A program made the position numbers and the translations under genes. Shown here in pieces: positions 52,127-61,184 of a DNA stretch of 64,000 bases. The stretch's first letter is position 1, and each line of letters begins with the position of its first letter. This DNA is from Hyphomonas polymorpha PS728 (lineage in GTDB: Bacteria; Pseudomonadota; Alphaproteobacteria; Caulobacterales; Hyphomonadaceae), in contig NZ_ARYM01000015.1 of NCBI RefSeq assembly GCF_000685315.1, positions 1 to 64,000 of the forward strand. Direction: 5' to 3'. The notes under the pieces are model-generated. The model made no database searches and was not told the DNA's origin. It saw nothing but the letters and a program-made list of their open reading frames with translations.

Positions 52127-52807
52127 ATGGCATATGCCACGACCTCACGGCGGCAGACGGGCAGAAGGCCCGTTATGCCTACCCGTAAAACGGGCACCTG
52201 GAAGCTGGCCTATGCCGACTTCCTGACGGCCCTGGTCGCGTTCTTTCTGCTCATGTGGCTGATCAGCGGGGTCTCGAAAGAAGACCGCGCGGTGATCGCT
52301 TCGGAATTTACCGGTAAACCGGCTACCGTCTCGGTGACGGCCAGCGAGGCGCTGTCAGACGCGGCCCGCCTGCTGGCGATGCTGGAACTCTCTGAAAGCC
52401 TGAAGGCGGCCGGTGACAGTGTGCAGCTGTCTGCCGATGCGCAAGGCGTGCGGATAGAGCTTGTGGATACCGCCGACCGGCCCCTGTTCGAAACCGGCAG
52501 CGGCGCGCTGACGGAAACCGGCGCCGCCCTGATCCGCGCGGCGGGCGCAAGTCTTGCGGCCCTGCCCTATACCGTTTCCATCGAAGGCCATACCGACGCC
52601 TTCTCGATGGCGGGCACGGCCAGCTCCAACTGGGAACTTTCCTCGGCCCGGGCCAATGAGGCCCGCCGGCTGCTTGAGGCGTCCGGTTTCGGAACAGAGC
52701 GGGTCGTGGGCGTCACCGGCTATGCCGACACCCGCCCCCTCAGCGCCGGCCAGCCCCACCTGGCCGCCAACCGCCGCATCAGCCTGCAGGTCCATCTGGC
52801 CGACTAG
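52127..52807 (+). CDS. MotB-like flagellar motor/OmpA-domain protein
   Basis: The ATG at 52127 gives 226 residues; ATG 52175, with a better AGAAGG site, would give 210. A single N-terminal membrane helix reads LAYADFLTALVAFFLLMWLI with D31 where MotB has its proton-binding aspartate. The C-terminal OmpA domain (SIEGHTDAFSMA, SSARANEARRLL, GVTGYADTRPL) binds peptidoglycan. Compared with canonical MotB (~300 residues) the linker is short. No motA is adjacent. It may be a second stator subunit or a related ion-driven system. Confidence 0.8.
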   Translation: MAYATTSRRQTGRRPVMPTRKTGTWKLAYADFLTALVAFFLLMWLISGVSKEDRAVIASEFTGKPATVSVTASEALSDAARLLAMLELSESLKAAGDSVQLSADAQGVRIELVDTADRPLFETGSGALTETGAALIRAAGASLAALPYTVSIEGHTDAFSMAGTASSNWELSSARANEARRLLEASGFGTERVVGVTGYADTRPLSAGQPHLAANRRISLQVHLAD

Positions 52808-52912
52808 ACTGTCACCAGCAGGGCACAACCCTGCGCCATTTTTGCTGCGCCCGGCCCTCTGCCCCGAAAACGCCACTTGGCGTATCGGCGCGCCGGTGTA
52901 TCGTCAGCGGCA

Positions 52913-53656
52913 ATGAAGTTTTCGGATCCACATCTTCTGCTGGCGGGCCTTGAGCGGTCGCTGAGGTTCTACGTCACGAACCCCAGCCCCTGCCCCTATC
53001 TGCCTGACAGGAAGGAACGCAAAGCCTTCACCAACCTGGCCATTCCGGAAGCAGACGCTGTGCATAACGTGCTCAGCCAGTCCGGTTTCCGCCGCAGCCA
53101 GTCGATTGCCTACCGGCCAGCCTGCGCGCGCTGCAATGCGTGCAAGAGCGTGCGGGTGGCGACGCGGGATTTCGAGCTCAGTCGCAATGACCGCCGGGTG
53201 ATCGCGCGCAACGAGACGCTGGTGCGCCGCCCGGTTGCCGCGCAGGCAACCCGCGAGCAGTTCCGCCTGCTGAAAACCTATGTCACGACGCGCCATGACA
53301 ATGGCGGCATGTCGGACATGACCTACCGGGATTATGTCGCCATGGTCGGCGGTAGCCCGGTGCAGAGCCTGATCTTCGAATATCGCGAAGGGCCGGAACC
53401 GGACGCGCCGCTGGTGGCCGCCGCCATCACCGATGTGCTGCGCGATGGGCTGTCGATGGTCTACACCTTCTTTGACCCGTCGAAGGCCAGCCGCAGCCTT
53501 GGCCACTATCTGATCCTCGACCACATCCTGCACGCGCACGACCTCGGCCTGCCGCACCTCTATCTGGGCTACTGGGTGAAGGGCAGCCCAAAGATGGACT
53601 ACAAACGGCGCTACAAACCGCTGGAAGTGCTTGACGGCGACCGCTGGCGGCCCTAG
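52913..53656 (+). CDS. bpt: Aminoacyl-tRNA-protein transferase (Bpt/Ate type)
   Basis: The ATG at 52913 gives 247 residues. The N-terminal Cys cluster is CPYLPDRKERKAFTNL, then FRRSQSIAYRPACARCNACKSVRV. The GNAT-like C-terminal half shows YTFFDPSKASRSLGHYLILD and LPHLYLGYWVKGSPKMDYKRRYKPLE. Bacterial members attach leucine or another residue to acidic N-termini in the N-end rule pathway. The gene stands alone between the motB-like gene and the TRAP cluster. Confidence 0.93.
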   Translation: MKFSDPHLLLAGLERSLRFYVTNPSPCPYLPDRKERKAFTNLAIPEADAVHNVLSQSGFRRSQSIAYRPACARCNACKSVRVATRDFELSRNDRRVIARNETLVRRPVAAQATREQFRLLKTYVTTRHDNGGMSDMTYRDYVAMVGGSPVQSLIFEYREGPEPDAPLVAAAITDVLRDGLSMVYTFFDPSKASRSLGHYLILDHILHAHDLGLPHLYLGYWVKGSPKMDYKRRYKPLEVLDGDRWRP

Positions 53657-53742
53657 AGAGACGACGACTAGTTTTTCGCCGGCAAAACGGACCGATGGCG
53701 CAAACGCGCCAAAGAGACCCGTGCCGCGTGGGGAGGGCATTG

Positions 53743-54852
53743 ATGATCAACCGCCGTAACCTGATCGGCGCAGGCGCACTGGGTGTGGCCGGCGCGGCCG
53801 CCACCTTCTCGACGCCAACAGCCGGCGCCGTGCTGGCAACACCGGCCATCGGCCGCAACCGGCGCCGTTTCAACATGGTCACCACCTGGCCCAAGGGCCT
53901 GCCCGGCCTGGGCACCGCCGCCGAGCGCGTGGCCCAGCGTATCAGCGACATGACCGATGGGCTGATCGAGGTGAAGGTGTTTGCCGCGGGCGAACTCGTG
54001 CCGCCGTTTGAATCCTTCGATGCCGTCGCCAATGGTTCGGCGGATATGTATCACGGCGCCGAATATTACTGGACGGCGAAGTCCACCGGCTTTCCCTTCT
54101 TCACGGCTGTGCCCTTCGGGATGACGGCCCAGGAGATCATGGGCTGGATCGACTTTGGCGGCGGGCAGGAACTCTGGGACGAGCTCTCCGGCCAGTTCGG
54201 CATCAAATGCATCCAGGGCGCCAATACCGGCCACCAGATGGGCGGCTGGTTCCGCAAGGAAATCCGCTCCCTGAGGGATATGGCGGGTCTGCGCATGCGC
54301 ATTCCGGGGCAAGGCGGCGAAGTGCTGCGCGCGCTTGGCGGGGCCTCCATCGCGCTGGCGGGCGGCGAGATCTATCAGGCCCTCCAGACCGGCGCGATTG
54401 ATGCGGCCGAATGGGTGGGCCCGTGGAACGATTACTCCCTCGGCTTCCACCGCGAGGCCCCCTACTATTACGGCCCGGGCTTCCATGAGCCGGGCGCGAG
54501 CCTTGCCGTTGGCATCAATCGCGGCGTCTGGGACAGCCTCACGGCCAGCGAGCAGGCGATCTTCAAGGCCGCCTGCGAAGCGGTGAACCATGAGACGCTG
54601 GGCGAGTTCACCTATCAGAACTCCGTCCATCTCGACCTGCTGGTGAACCAGCATAACGTCCAGATGCGATCCTTCCCCGAAGATGTCGTCAAGCGGATGT
54701 CGGAAGCAGCCTATGATGTGCGCGCCTCTGCCGGGCGTAGCGGCGTCGAGAAGCGCATCTATGAGAGCTTCGAGAAATCCCTGAAGCTGATGCGCGGCTG
54801 GGCCGGGGTTTCGGACGGGGTGTATTACACCGCCCGGGCGCTCGGCAAATAA
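53743..54852 (+). CDS. dctP: TRAP transporter substrate-binding protein (DctP)
   Basis: The ATG at 53743 gives 369 residues with an NRRNLIGAGALGVAG start resembling a twin-arginine-type signal. The mature domain has the DctP features: MVTTWPKG at the start, VFAAGELVPPFESFDAVANGSADMYHGAEYYW, LRMRIPGQGGEVLRALGG (arginine binding the carboxylate), and EIYQALQTGAIDAAEWVGPWND. It captures an organic acid in the periplasm for the dctQ/dctM permease that follows. This closely resembles TakP-type proteins for 2-oxoacids or lactate; the substrate is not certain. Confidence 0.92.
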   Translation: MINRRNLIGAGALGVAGAAATFSTPTAGAVLATPAIGRNRRRFNMVTTWPKGLPGLGTAAERVAQRISDMTDGLIEVKVFAAGELVPPFESFDAVANGSADMYHGAEYYWTAKSTGFPFFTAVPFGMTAQEIMGWIDFGGGQELWDELSGQFGIKCIQGANTGHQMGGWFRKEIRSLRDMAGLRMRIPGQGGEVLRALGGASIALAGGEIYQALQTGAIDAAEWVGPWNDYSLGFHREAPYYYGPGFHEPGASLAVGINRGVWDSLTASEQAIFKAACEAVNHETLGEFTYQNSVHLDLLVNQHNVQMRSFPEDVVKRMSEAAYDVRASAGRSGVEKRIYESFEKSLKLMRGWAGVSDGVYYTARALGK

Positions 54853-54868
54853 GGGCGCCGGGGCGGGC

Positions 54869-55540
54869 ATGGACACAGGCATCTTCCTGCATATCGGCAC
54901 GGGACTGAAATGGCTGGGCCTGATCAGCCTGCCGCTGTTCCTGGTGCCGCTGATTGCGCTGAGCGCGCCGCGCCTGACTGAGGGGTTTGCGCTGAAGCTC
55001 AGCCGTCTGATCGACAAGATCACCGGCGCAGCTCTTGGCGCGGCGATTGCCGCCAGCCTGCTGCTCGTCTTCTCGATGCTCGCAGTGGTGATCCTGCGCT
55101 ACACCTTCGCCCTCTCCTTCAGCTGGCTGAACGAGATCACCACCTACAGCTTTGCCGCCATGTTCATGCTAGGCGCCGCCGCAGCCCTGCGTGACGGGGC
55201 GCATGTGCGTGTGGACATCCTGCGCCCGCGCTTTGGCGAGACGGGACGCAACTGGATCGAGCTTGCCGGCATCTACCTGTTCCTCTTCCCCATCTGCGTC
55301 CGCATCCTGATGACGAGCGAGGCAGGCCTTGCCCGCGCCTGGCTGCTGCTGGAAGGCTCGCGCGAGTCTGACGGTCTGCCGATCTTCTTCCTGTTCAAGA
55401 CGCTGGTGCCGGTCTTTGCAGTGCTGCTGATGGCGCAGGGGCTTTCCGAAGCGATCAAGGCCGCCCTGCGCAATACCGGCGCCCTCCCGCCGGAAACGCC
55501 GGAGCAGCTGGCAGCAGAAGGAGGCGGCCATGGAGCTTGA
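54869..55540 (+). CDS. dctQ: TRAP transporter small permease (DctQ)
   Basis: A 223-residue membrane protein with hydrophobic segments at about 15-33, 52-75, 85-110 and 129-150, plus a further one at ~175-195. The region FSWLNEITTYSFAAMFMLGAAAALRDGAHVRVDIL is the DctQ signature. It is the small membrane subunit of the sodium-driven TRAP system. It starts 16 bases after dctP and overlaps dctM by 11 bases. Confidence 0.9.
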   Translation: MDTGIFLHIGTGLKWLGLISLPLFLVPLIALSAPRLTEGFALKLSRLIDKITGAALGAAIAASLLLVFSMLAVVILRYTFALSFSWLNEITTYSFAAMFMLGAAAALRDGAHVRVDILRPRFGETGRNWIELAGIYLFLFPICVRILMTSEAGLARAWLLLEGSRESDGLPIFFLFKTLVPVFAVLLMAQGLSEAIKAALRNTGALPPETPEQLAAEGGGHGA

Positions 55541-57075
55541 GGCGATCCTTGCCATCTCGATGTTCGTGGTGGCCATCGGCGCGCTGCTGGCGGGCTATCC
55601 CGTAGCGCTGACCCTGGGCGGGGTGGCGCTGATCTTTGCGCTGATCGGCATTGCCACCGGCGTGTTCCCCGACACCTTCCTCAAAGCCTTCCCGAGCCGC
55701 ATCGAAGGCAGCTCGATCATGCAGAGCCAGACGCTGGTGGCCGTGCCGCTTTTCGTCATCATGGGCGTGATCCTCGAGCGCTCACGCGTGGCTGAAGATC
55801 TCCTGGGCATCGCCAGCCGCCTGCTCGGCAAGATGCGCGGCGGCCTCGGCATTGCCGTGGTGCTGGTGGGCACGCTGCTGGCAGCCTCGACGGGTATCGT
55901 TGGCGCCACCGTGATCACCATGACGCTGATCGCCCTGCCCTCGATGCTGCGGCAGGGCTATGACCCGCGCCTCGCCACCGGCACGATTGCCGCCTCCGGC
56001 ACACTCGGCCAGATCATTCCGCCCTCCATCGTGCTGATCCTTCTGGCGGACGCCATCTCGAATGCAGCCAGCCAGGCCGCGCTTCGCTCCGGGGGCGGAT
56101 CAGCGGTTGTCTCAGTGGGCGATCTTTTCGCCGGAGCCTTGATCCCCGGCCTGATCCTGGTGGCGCTTTACCTGTTGTGGATTGCCATCATGGCGGTCTT
56201 CCGGCCCGCCTCCTGCCCGCCGGCCGAGGTGATTGAAGGCACCGCGCCGCTTACCTTCCGGGATGTGGCCCTCGGCCTGGGCGCGCCGCTGGCACTGATC
56301 GTCGCCGTGCTCGGCTCGATCCTCGGCGGCGTAGCCCCGCCCACCGAAGCGGCCGCCATCGGCGCGGGAAGCGCAGAGCCGCCTGATGCCGGTGATGCTG
56401 GCAGGCCTTGCCGGCATCCTCCTGATCATCGTGCTGCGGAACACGCTCGACCTGCGCACCGCTTCGGGTGGCCATAGCGGGGCGGATTTCATCGGCATGG
56501 CGATCACCGTGCTGGCGGCCTTTGCCATTCTCGCATCGCTGGTGGCTGGGCTGCTGGTGCTGCGCCGGGTAAAACAGCTCGGGCCCGCACTCAAAAGCTC
56601 AGCCCACATCACCTCGATGGTGTTCCTGATCCTGATCGGCGCGTCGCTGTTCAGCCTCGTCTTCCGCGGCTTTGACGGGGACGATCTGGTGCATGACATC
56701 CTGCACAATGTACCCGGCGGGAAATGGGGCGCGCTGGCCGCCGCCATGCTGGTGATGTTCGTGCTCGGCTTCTTCCTGGACTTCATCGAGATCGTGTTCG
56801 TGGTGGTGCCGCTGGTAGCGCCGCCGCTGATCCTGCTCGGCTGTGATCCTGTCTGGCTCGGCATCCTGATGGCGGTGAACCTGCAGACGAGCTTCCTGAC
56901 GCCGCCCTTCGGCTTTGCCCTCTTCTATCTGCGCGGGGCCGCGCCGCCGGAAGTCTCCACGATGCAGATCTGGCAAGGGGCGCTGCCCTTCATTGGACTG
57001 CAGGTCATTCTGCTGGCAATGGTGGCGTCGATGCCGGCGCTGGCCACATGGCTGCCGGCGCTGGCGGCGAAGTAA
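55530..57075 (+). pseudogene. dctM: TRAP transporter large permease (DctM), frameshifted
   Basis: Two frames together encode one DctM. From 55530 to about 56370 it reads MELEAILAISMFVVAIGALLAGYP and on to PTEAAAIGA, the usual mid-protein motif. After that the frame runs into a non-natural tail (stop at 56477), while the +1 frame continues as LMPVMLAGLAGILLIIVLR to a stop at 57075 with typical DctM sequence (FFLDFIEIVFVVVPLVAPPLILLG and FLTPPFGFALFYLRG). The total length is 3n+1. An extra G in GGG at 56366-56368 would explain it. Either a real inactivating mutation or a sequencing error in a homopolymer. If real, the transporter is inactive. Confidence 0.75.
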
Positions 57076-57096
57076 TCACGAACACAGAGGTTCCCG

Positions 57097-58242
57097 ATGG
57101 GACAGAATATTGCGCCATTTCAGGCAATCGCGATCAGCCGCCGCGCACACGAACTGAAAGCCGCCGGGCAGCGCATTCTGCATATGGAGTTTGGCCAGCC
57201 CTCCACCGGCGCGCCCAAGGGCGCGATTGCGGCGGCTCACCATGTGCTCGACAGCGAAGCGATGGGCTATTGGGAAAGCCTTCCCCTGAAAGAGCGCATC
57301 TGCCGGCATTACCGCGAGGGCTTTGGCGTGGAGCTCAGCCCCCGCCGGATGGTGATCACCTGTGGCGCCTCTCCCGCGCTGGTTCTGGCGCTTTCAACAG
57401 CCTTCAACCCGGGCGACCGCATCGCGATGGCGCGGCCGGGCTATGTGGCCTATCGCAATACCGTCCGCGCGCTGAACCTTGAGCCGGTCGAGATCGCCTG
57501 CGGGCCGGAGGTGCGCTTCCAGCTGTCAGCCGCCGCGCTCGATGCGCTGGAGCCTGCGCCCCAGGGAGTGATCATTGCGAGCCCGGCCAACCCCACCGGC
57601 ACCATCATTCCGAAAGAGGAACTCGCCGCGATTGCTGAAGTCTGCCAGCGCCGGGGCATACGGATCATTTCCGACGAGATTTATCATGGCCTTTCCTATG
57701 GTCCGAAGATCCATTCGATGCTGGAATTTGCGCCCGACGCCTATGTCGTCAACAGCTTCTCAAAATACTTCTCGATGGCGGGCTGGCGGCTGGGCTGGCT
57801 CGTGTCGCCCGAAGAAGGTGTGGCGCGGACGAATGCCTATATCGGTAACCTGTTCCTCACCGCGCCATCGCTGGCCCAGCATGCCGGGCTGATTGCCATG
57901 GACAGCCGGGACGAGCTTGAAGGGCATCTGGCCGTCTACCGGAAGAACCGCGCGCTGCTGCTGGAAGCGCTGCCGCGTCTGGGCCTCGACAATATCGCCC
58001 CGCCCGATGGCGCGTTTTATATCTATGCGGACGTTTCGCGCTTCACCGACAACAGCCTGAGCTTCTGCCTGAAGCTGCTGGAGGAGACCGGCGTGGCGAC
58101 CGCGCCCGGCGTGGACTTTGATCCTGTCGATGGCGGGCGCTTCATGCGCTTTTCCTTCGCGCTCTCAACGCCGGAGATCGAGGAAGCGCTGGCGCGGCTG
58201 GAGCCGTGGTTTGCGGCGCAGCCGGCGCGTCAGACCGCTTAA
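57097..58242 (+). CDS. PLP-dependent class I/II aminotransferase
   Basis: A 381-residue fold-type I enzyme: LHMEFGQPSTGAPKGAI at the N-terminus, ASPANPTGTIIPKEEL, SDEIYHGLSYG (Asp to the pyridine N), the PLP-binding lysine in SFSKYFSMAGWRLGW, and C-terminal RFSFALSTPEIEEAL. It transfers amino groups between amino and oxo acids. It lies 21 bases after dctM, so its substrate may be related to the acid imported by the TRAP system. The 3' end overlaps the convergent lipoprotein gene by four bases. Confidence 0.92.
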   Translation: MGQNIAPFQAIAISRRAHELKAAGQRILHMEFGQPSTGAPKGAIAAAHHVLDSEAMGYWESLPLKERICRHYREGFGVELSPRRMVITCGASPALVLALSTAFNPGDRIAMARPGYVAYRNTVRALNLEPVEIACGPEVRFQLSAAALDALEPAPQGVIIASPANPTGTIIPKEELAAIAEVCQRRGIRIISDEIYHGLSYGPKIHSMLEFAPDAYVVNSFSKYFSMAGWRLGWLVSPEEGVARTNAYIGNLFLTAPSLAQHAGLIAMDSRDELEGHLAVYRKNRALLLEALPRLGLDNIAPPDGAFYIYADVSRFTDNSLSFCLKLLEETGVATAPGVDFDPVDGGRFMRFSFALSTPEIEEALARLEPWFAAQPARQTA

Positions 58243-58880
58243 GAATCGCAGGCGCCCCAGAAGCTTTCCAGGCCGGGCAACTCGCCCTTGCCGACTTCCT
58301 GTTCCGGCACGAACAGCTCAAAGTCTGCCTCCGGTGTGACGCGGATGTAGAGCGTGCGGCGCAGGCTCTCTGGCGTCTGGCTTGTCTCGTTCCAGCAGCC
58401 GGGCGCGACCGCGCCGAAGCTCAGCTCATTCTCCCCAGGCGCTTCGCGCTTCAGGCGGGCAAGCTCGGCGCTGATCGCCTGCAACAGAGGCCCATCTTCC
58501 GGCCGCGTTCCATAGGTCCATATCCTGTAACCCTCCCGCGCCTCTGACGCCAAAAAAGGGCTGGTCACCGCGCTCGTTTGAACAAGGGGAAACTCCTCGG
58601 CCACATTTACGCCGAGGCGTTCATTGGTGACGTTGATCTGCAGCCGGGCGCCTTCTTCGCGCGCCTGGAAGGCGGTGGGAATGCGCATGGCAAGGGCCAT
58701 GCGGGAGAAGTCCAGCGCCGTGGGGTCCAGCAGCGGCGCGGCGGCGTCTGCGTCTTCGGCGGCTTCAACGGGAGATGTCAGTTCTGCCTGAAGGGTTTCC
58801 CCCTCCTCCGCCTTCTGCGCGGGCGCAGACGGAGAACAGGCCACCAGCAAAGCGGAAGCTGCAACAATCATATAGCGCAT
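58239..58880 (-). CDS. Lipoprotein, unknown function
   Basis: The ATG at 58880 starts a lipoprotein signal (MRYMIVAASALLVACSPSAPA, lipobox VAC). The 213-residue product has an acidic linker and a mixed alpha/beta body with no recognised motif; it ends LESFWGACDS. The next gene upstream on the same strand also encodes a lipoprotein, 77 bases away, and the two may be functionally linked. A longer frame to 58970 is less likely. Confidence 0.75.
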   Translation of the reverse strand: MRYMIVAASALLVACSPSAPAQKAEEGETLQAELTSPVEAAEDADAAAPLLDPTALDFSRMALAMRIPTAFQAREEGARLQINVTNERLGVNVAEEFPLVQTSAVTSPFLASEAREGYRIWTYGTRPEDGPLLQAISAELARLKREAPGENELSFGAVAPGCWNETSQTPESLRRTLYIRVTPEADFELFVPEQEVGKGELPGLESFWGACDS

Positions 58881-58957
58881 CACGCGGCACCACCCCTGAA
58901 GAAAGTTATTCCGCATTCTGAGCTTGGCGCCCCGGCGCTGTCCATGCCTGCCAACAT

Positions 58958-59314
58958 TTAAGTTTGGCAATCATAGGCCGCTTCGGCGCTGCCATCGGGC
59001 GCCACCTCCAGCGAGGCGAGGCGGCAGCCTTCGGGCGCGGCCTGCTCGGCGGCGGCGCGCAGTTCCTCCGGCAGCGTGCTTTCACCCTCTTCCTGAATGC
59101 GGAACATGCCGTCTGTGGCCAGCGTCAGCTTCAGCTTGAAACCCTGCCCGTGCAGCGGGGCGGCGAAGAAGCTGTAATTCTCCGTACCGATGGTCTGCGC
59201 GGCCAGGCCGTTCCAGGCCGCCGCGCTCCAGCGGACGGTGGGCGTGTCGGTGGTGGATGCGCAAGCGGCGAGCATGAAGCCCGCCGCAACCGGAAGATAA
59301 CGAATGATGGACAT
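58958..59314 (-). CDS. Small lipoprotein, unknown function
   Basis: A 118-residue protein with the lipoprotein signal MSIIRYLPVAAGFMLAACAS (lipobox AAC). The body is mostly polar with FKLKLTLATDGMFRI and two further cysteines (EGCRLAS and YDCQT) that could form a disulfide. No family recognised. It precedes the other lipoprotein gene on the same strand and follows the lemA-like gene after 62 bases. Confidence 0.75.
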   Translation of the reverse strand: MSIIRYLPVAAGFMLAACASTTDTPTVRWSAAAWNGLAAQTIGTENYSFFAAPLHGQGFKLKLTLATDGMFRIQEEGESTLPEELRAAAEQAAPEGCRLASLEVAPDGSAEAAYDCQT

Positions 59315-59376
59315 GGGGCCTCCCCTCCCTGGCTACCGGATCAGGATAGCGCGGGCAGGCCCGTCCGGCGAGGCCC

Positions 59377-59940
59377 TCAGAAGGCAACCTTTGGCGGCTC
59401 ATCCATCGATGCGCGGCCTTCAACGCCGACATCGAAGAATTCGCGCGGTTCGAAATTGAAGCTGCCGGCGATGATCGAGCCGGGGAACTGTTCGCGGGCG
59501 GTGTTATAGTCCTGGACGGCCGAGTTGTAGAACCGGCGGGCGGCGGCCAGCTTGTCCTCGATCGAGGAGAGCTGCTGCTGCAGCTGCAGGAAGTTGGTGT
59601 TGGCCTTGAGGTCTGGATAGGCTTCGGCGAGGGCAAAGAGCTTGCCGAGCGCCTGGCTGAGCACCCCTTCGGCCTTGGCCATTTCGCCCGCTGTATTGGC
59701 CGCCTGGGCGGCGTTGCGCGCGGCGATCACCTGCTGGAAGGTCGCCTGCTCATGGGCGGCATAGCCCTTCACCGTTTCCACGAGGTTCGGGATCAGGTTC
59801 TGGCGCTGCTTGAGCTGCACATCCACATCCGCGAAGGCCTGGTTGACCCGCTGCCGTTTCATGACGAGGCCGTTATAGATCAGGATGATGGCGCCAATGA
59901 CAGCCACCACGATCGCGAGCACGATTAGAAAGACGTTCAT
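59377..59940 (-). CDS. LemA family protein
   Basis: A 187-residue protein: a single N-terminal membrane helix (FLIVLAIVVAVIGAIILIYNGLV), then long helices typical of LemA, with QAFADVDVQLKQRQNLIPNLVETVKGYAAHEQ, LFALAEAYPDLKANTNFLQLQQQLSSIEDKLAAARRFYNSAVQDYNT and FPGSIIAG. Its function is unsettled; it is membrane-anchored, with the helical domain on one side. Usual length. Confidence 0.95.
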   Translation of the reverse strand: MNVFLIVLAIVVAVIGAIILIYNGLVMKRQRVNQAFADVDVQLKQRQNLIPNLVETVKGYAAHEQATFQQVIAARNAAQAANTAGEMAKAEGVLSQALGKLFALAEAYPDLKANTNFLQLQQQLSSIEDKLAAARRFYNSAVQDYNTAREQFPGSIIAGSFNFEPREFFDVGVEGRASMDEPPKVAF

Positions 59941-60087
59941 TCGGGTGTCCCCTTATTGCTATTGCCAGCCTGCAAAGGCGTAACGGTGTGTGGCCACGTG
60001 CGCAAGTGCGGGTTAACCTGACCTTACCTGCCCGTTTTTGCACCGTTTTTTCCGGTTGCTACAGCCCCTGTTCCGGTGGAGTGCCCA

Positions 60088-60789
60088 ATGCCCGACCCTT
60101 ATTTGCCCAAGGAGCACCATTACAGCCAGCGCACCGGCTGGTTGCGCGCCTCCGTGCTGGGCGCCAATGACGGGATCGTCTCCACCGCCAGCCTGATGAT
60201 TGGGGTGGCGTCGGCTGCCGCCTCGCCTTCCGATATTCTGGTGGCGGGGATTGCGGGTCTGGTGGCCGGGGCAATGTCGATGGCAGCAGGAGAGTTTGTC
60301 TCGGTCAGCTCGCAGGCCGATACGGAAAAGGCCGATCTGGAGATAGAAAGGCTGGCCCTGCACAAATTCCCCGAGGAAGAACTCGATGAACTGACGCAGA
60401 TCTATATCGACCGGGGCGTGGAGCCGGTGACCGCCCGGGCCGTGGCCGAGCAGCTGACCCGATATGACGCGCTGAGCGCCCATGCGCGCGACGAGATCGG
60501 GCTGACGGAAGTGGCGAGCGCCAACCCCATTCAAGCGGCCTGGAGTTCGGCAGCGAGCTTTTCGGCCGGTGCCATCCTGCCGCTGATCGCAGCGGCGCTG
60601 GCGCCCTCGGGGACGGTCACCCCAGTGGTGGCGGCCGTTTCGCTGCTGGCGCTGGCCATTCTGGGCTGGCTGTCGGCGAAGGCAGGCGGGGCGAAGAAGC
60701 GCCGGGCGGTTGTCCGCGTCGTGTTCTGGGGGGCTGCGGCAATGCTTGTGACCGGCCTGATCGGCGGGGCTGTCGGCACGGTGGTCTAG
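60088..60789 (+). CDS. VIT1/CCC1-family iron/manganese transporter
   Basis: The ATG at 60088 (GGAG upstream) gives 233 residues. The VIT pattern is plain: LRASVLGANDGIVSTASLMIGVASA, GLVAGAMSMAAGEFVSVSSQADTEKADLEIERLAL with metal-binding Met/Glu residues, and helices near 150-230. Such proteins move Fe(II) or Mn(II) across membranes. The stop overlaps the convergent arsR gene by four bases, so no terminator lies between. Confidence 0.92.
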   Translation: MPDPYLPKEHHYSQRTGWLRASVLGANDGIVSTASLMIGVASAAASPSDILVAGIAGLVAGAMSMAAGEFVSVSSQADTEKADLEIERLALHKFPEEELDELTQIYIDRGVEPVTARAVAEQLTRYDALSAHARDEIGLTEVASANPIQAAWSSAASFSAGAILPLIAAALAPSGTVTPVVAAVSLLALAILGWLSAKAGGAKKRRAVVRVVFWGAAAMLVTGLIGGAVGTVV

Positions 60790-61133
60790 CCGCGTTCCAG
60801 CCCTGCTTTCAGCCGGGCGAGCTTGTCGGCCGCGCCGGCAGCGTGCGGGCCAATCCAGCGGTCATGGATGGTCTTGATCGGCAGCGCGTTGAGATGGTTC
60901 CAGCGCACCCGGCCTACCTTGTGCGCAATCACCAGATCAGCGCCTTCCAGCACCTTGAGATGCTGCATCACGGTGCAGCGGTCGATCTCCGGAAAGCGGG
61001 CGCACAGCTCTGTCGTGGTCTGCGGATTATCCTTCAGCGCATCAAGGATGGCCCGGCGCACGGGCGCGGCGAGCGCCTTGAAGACGAGATCTTCCTGCGT
61101 TTCGCGGCGAGGGGCGGTCTTGCTGCTTGACAT
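60786..61133 (-). CDS. ArsR-family regulator, HTH type
   Basis: A 115-residue winged-helix protein: LVFKALAAPVRRAILDALKDNPQTTTELCARFPEIDRCTVMQHLKVLEGADLVIAHKVGRVRWNHLN. The arrangement next to a divergent AHSA1/SRPBCC gene is a well-known two-gene module, in which the regulator usually represses both genes. No classical metal-binding CxC motif is present. A palindrome overlaps its start codon. Confidence 0.92.
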   Translation of the reverse strand: MSSSKTAPRRETQEDLVFKALAAPVRRAILDALKDNPQTTTELCARFPEIDRCTVMQHLKVLEGADLVIAHKVGRVRWNHLNALPIKTIHDRWIGPHAAGAADKLARLKAGLERG

Positions 61134-61152
61134 GTTATGTTTTTATAACATG
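61131..61152. promoter_or_regulatory. ArsR-type operator overlapping the start codon
   Basis: CATGTTAT and ATAACATG form a perfect 8-bp inverted repeat around GTTTTT. The first arm contains the regulator's own initiation codon (61131-61133). It lies in the 51-base space between the divergent arsR and AHSA1 genes, where it can control both. Confidence 0.65.
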
Positions 61153-61184
61153 ATGGTACAAAGATCAAGACCGGAGGCCCTGCC

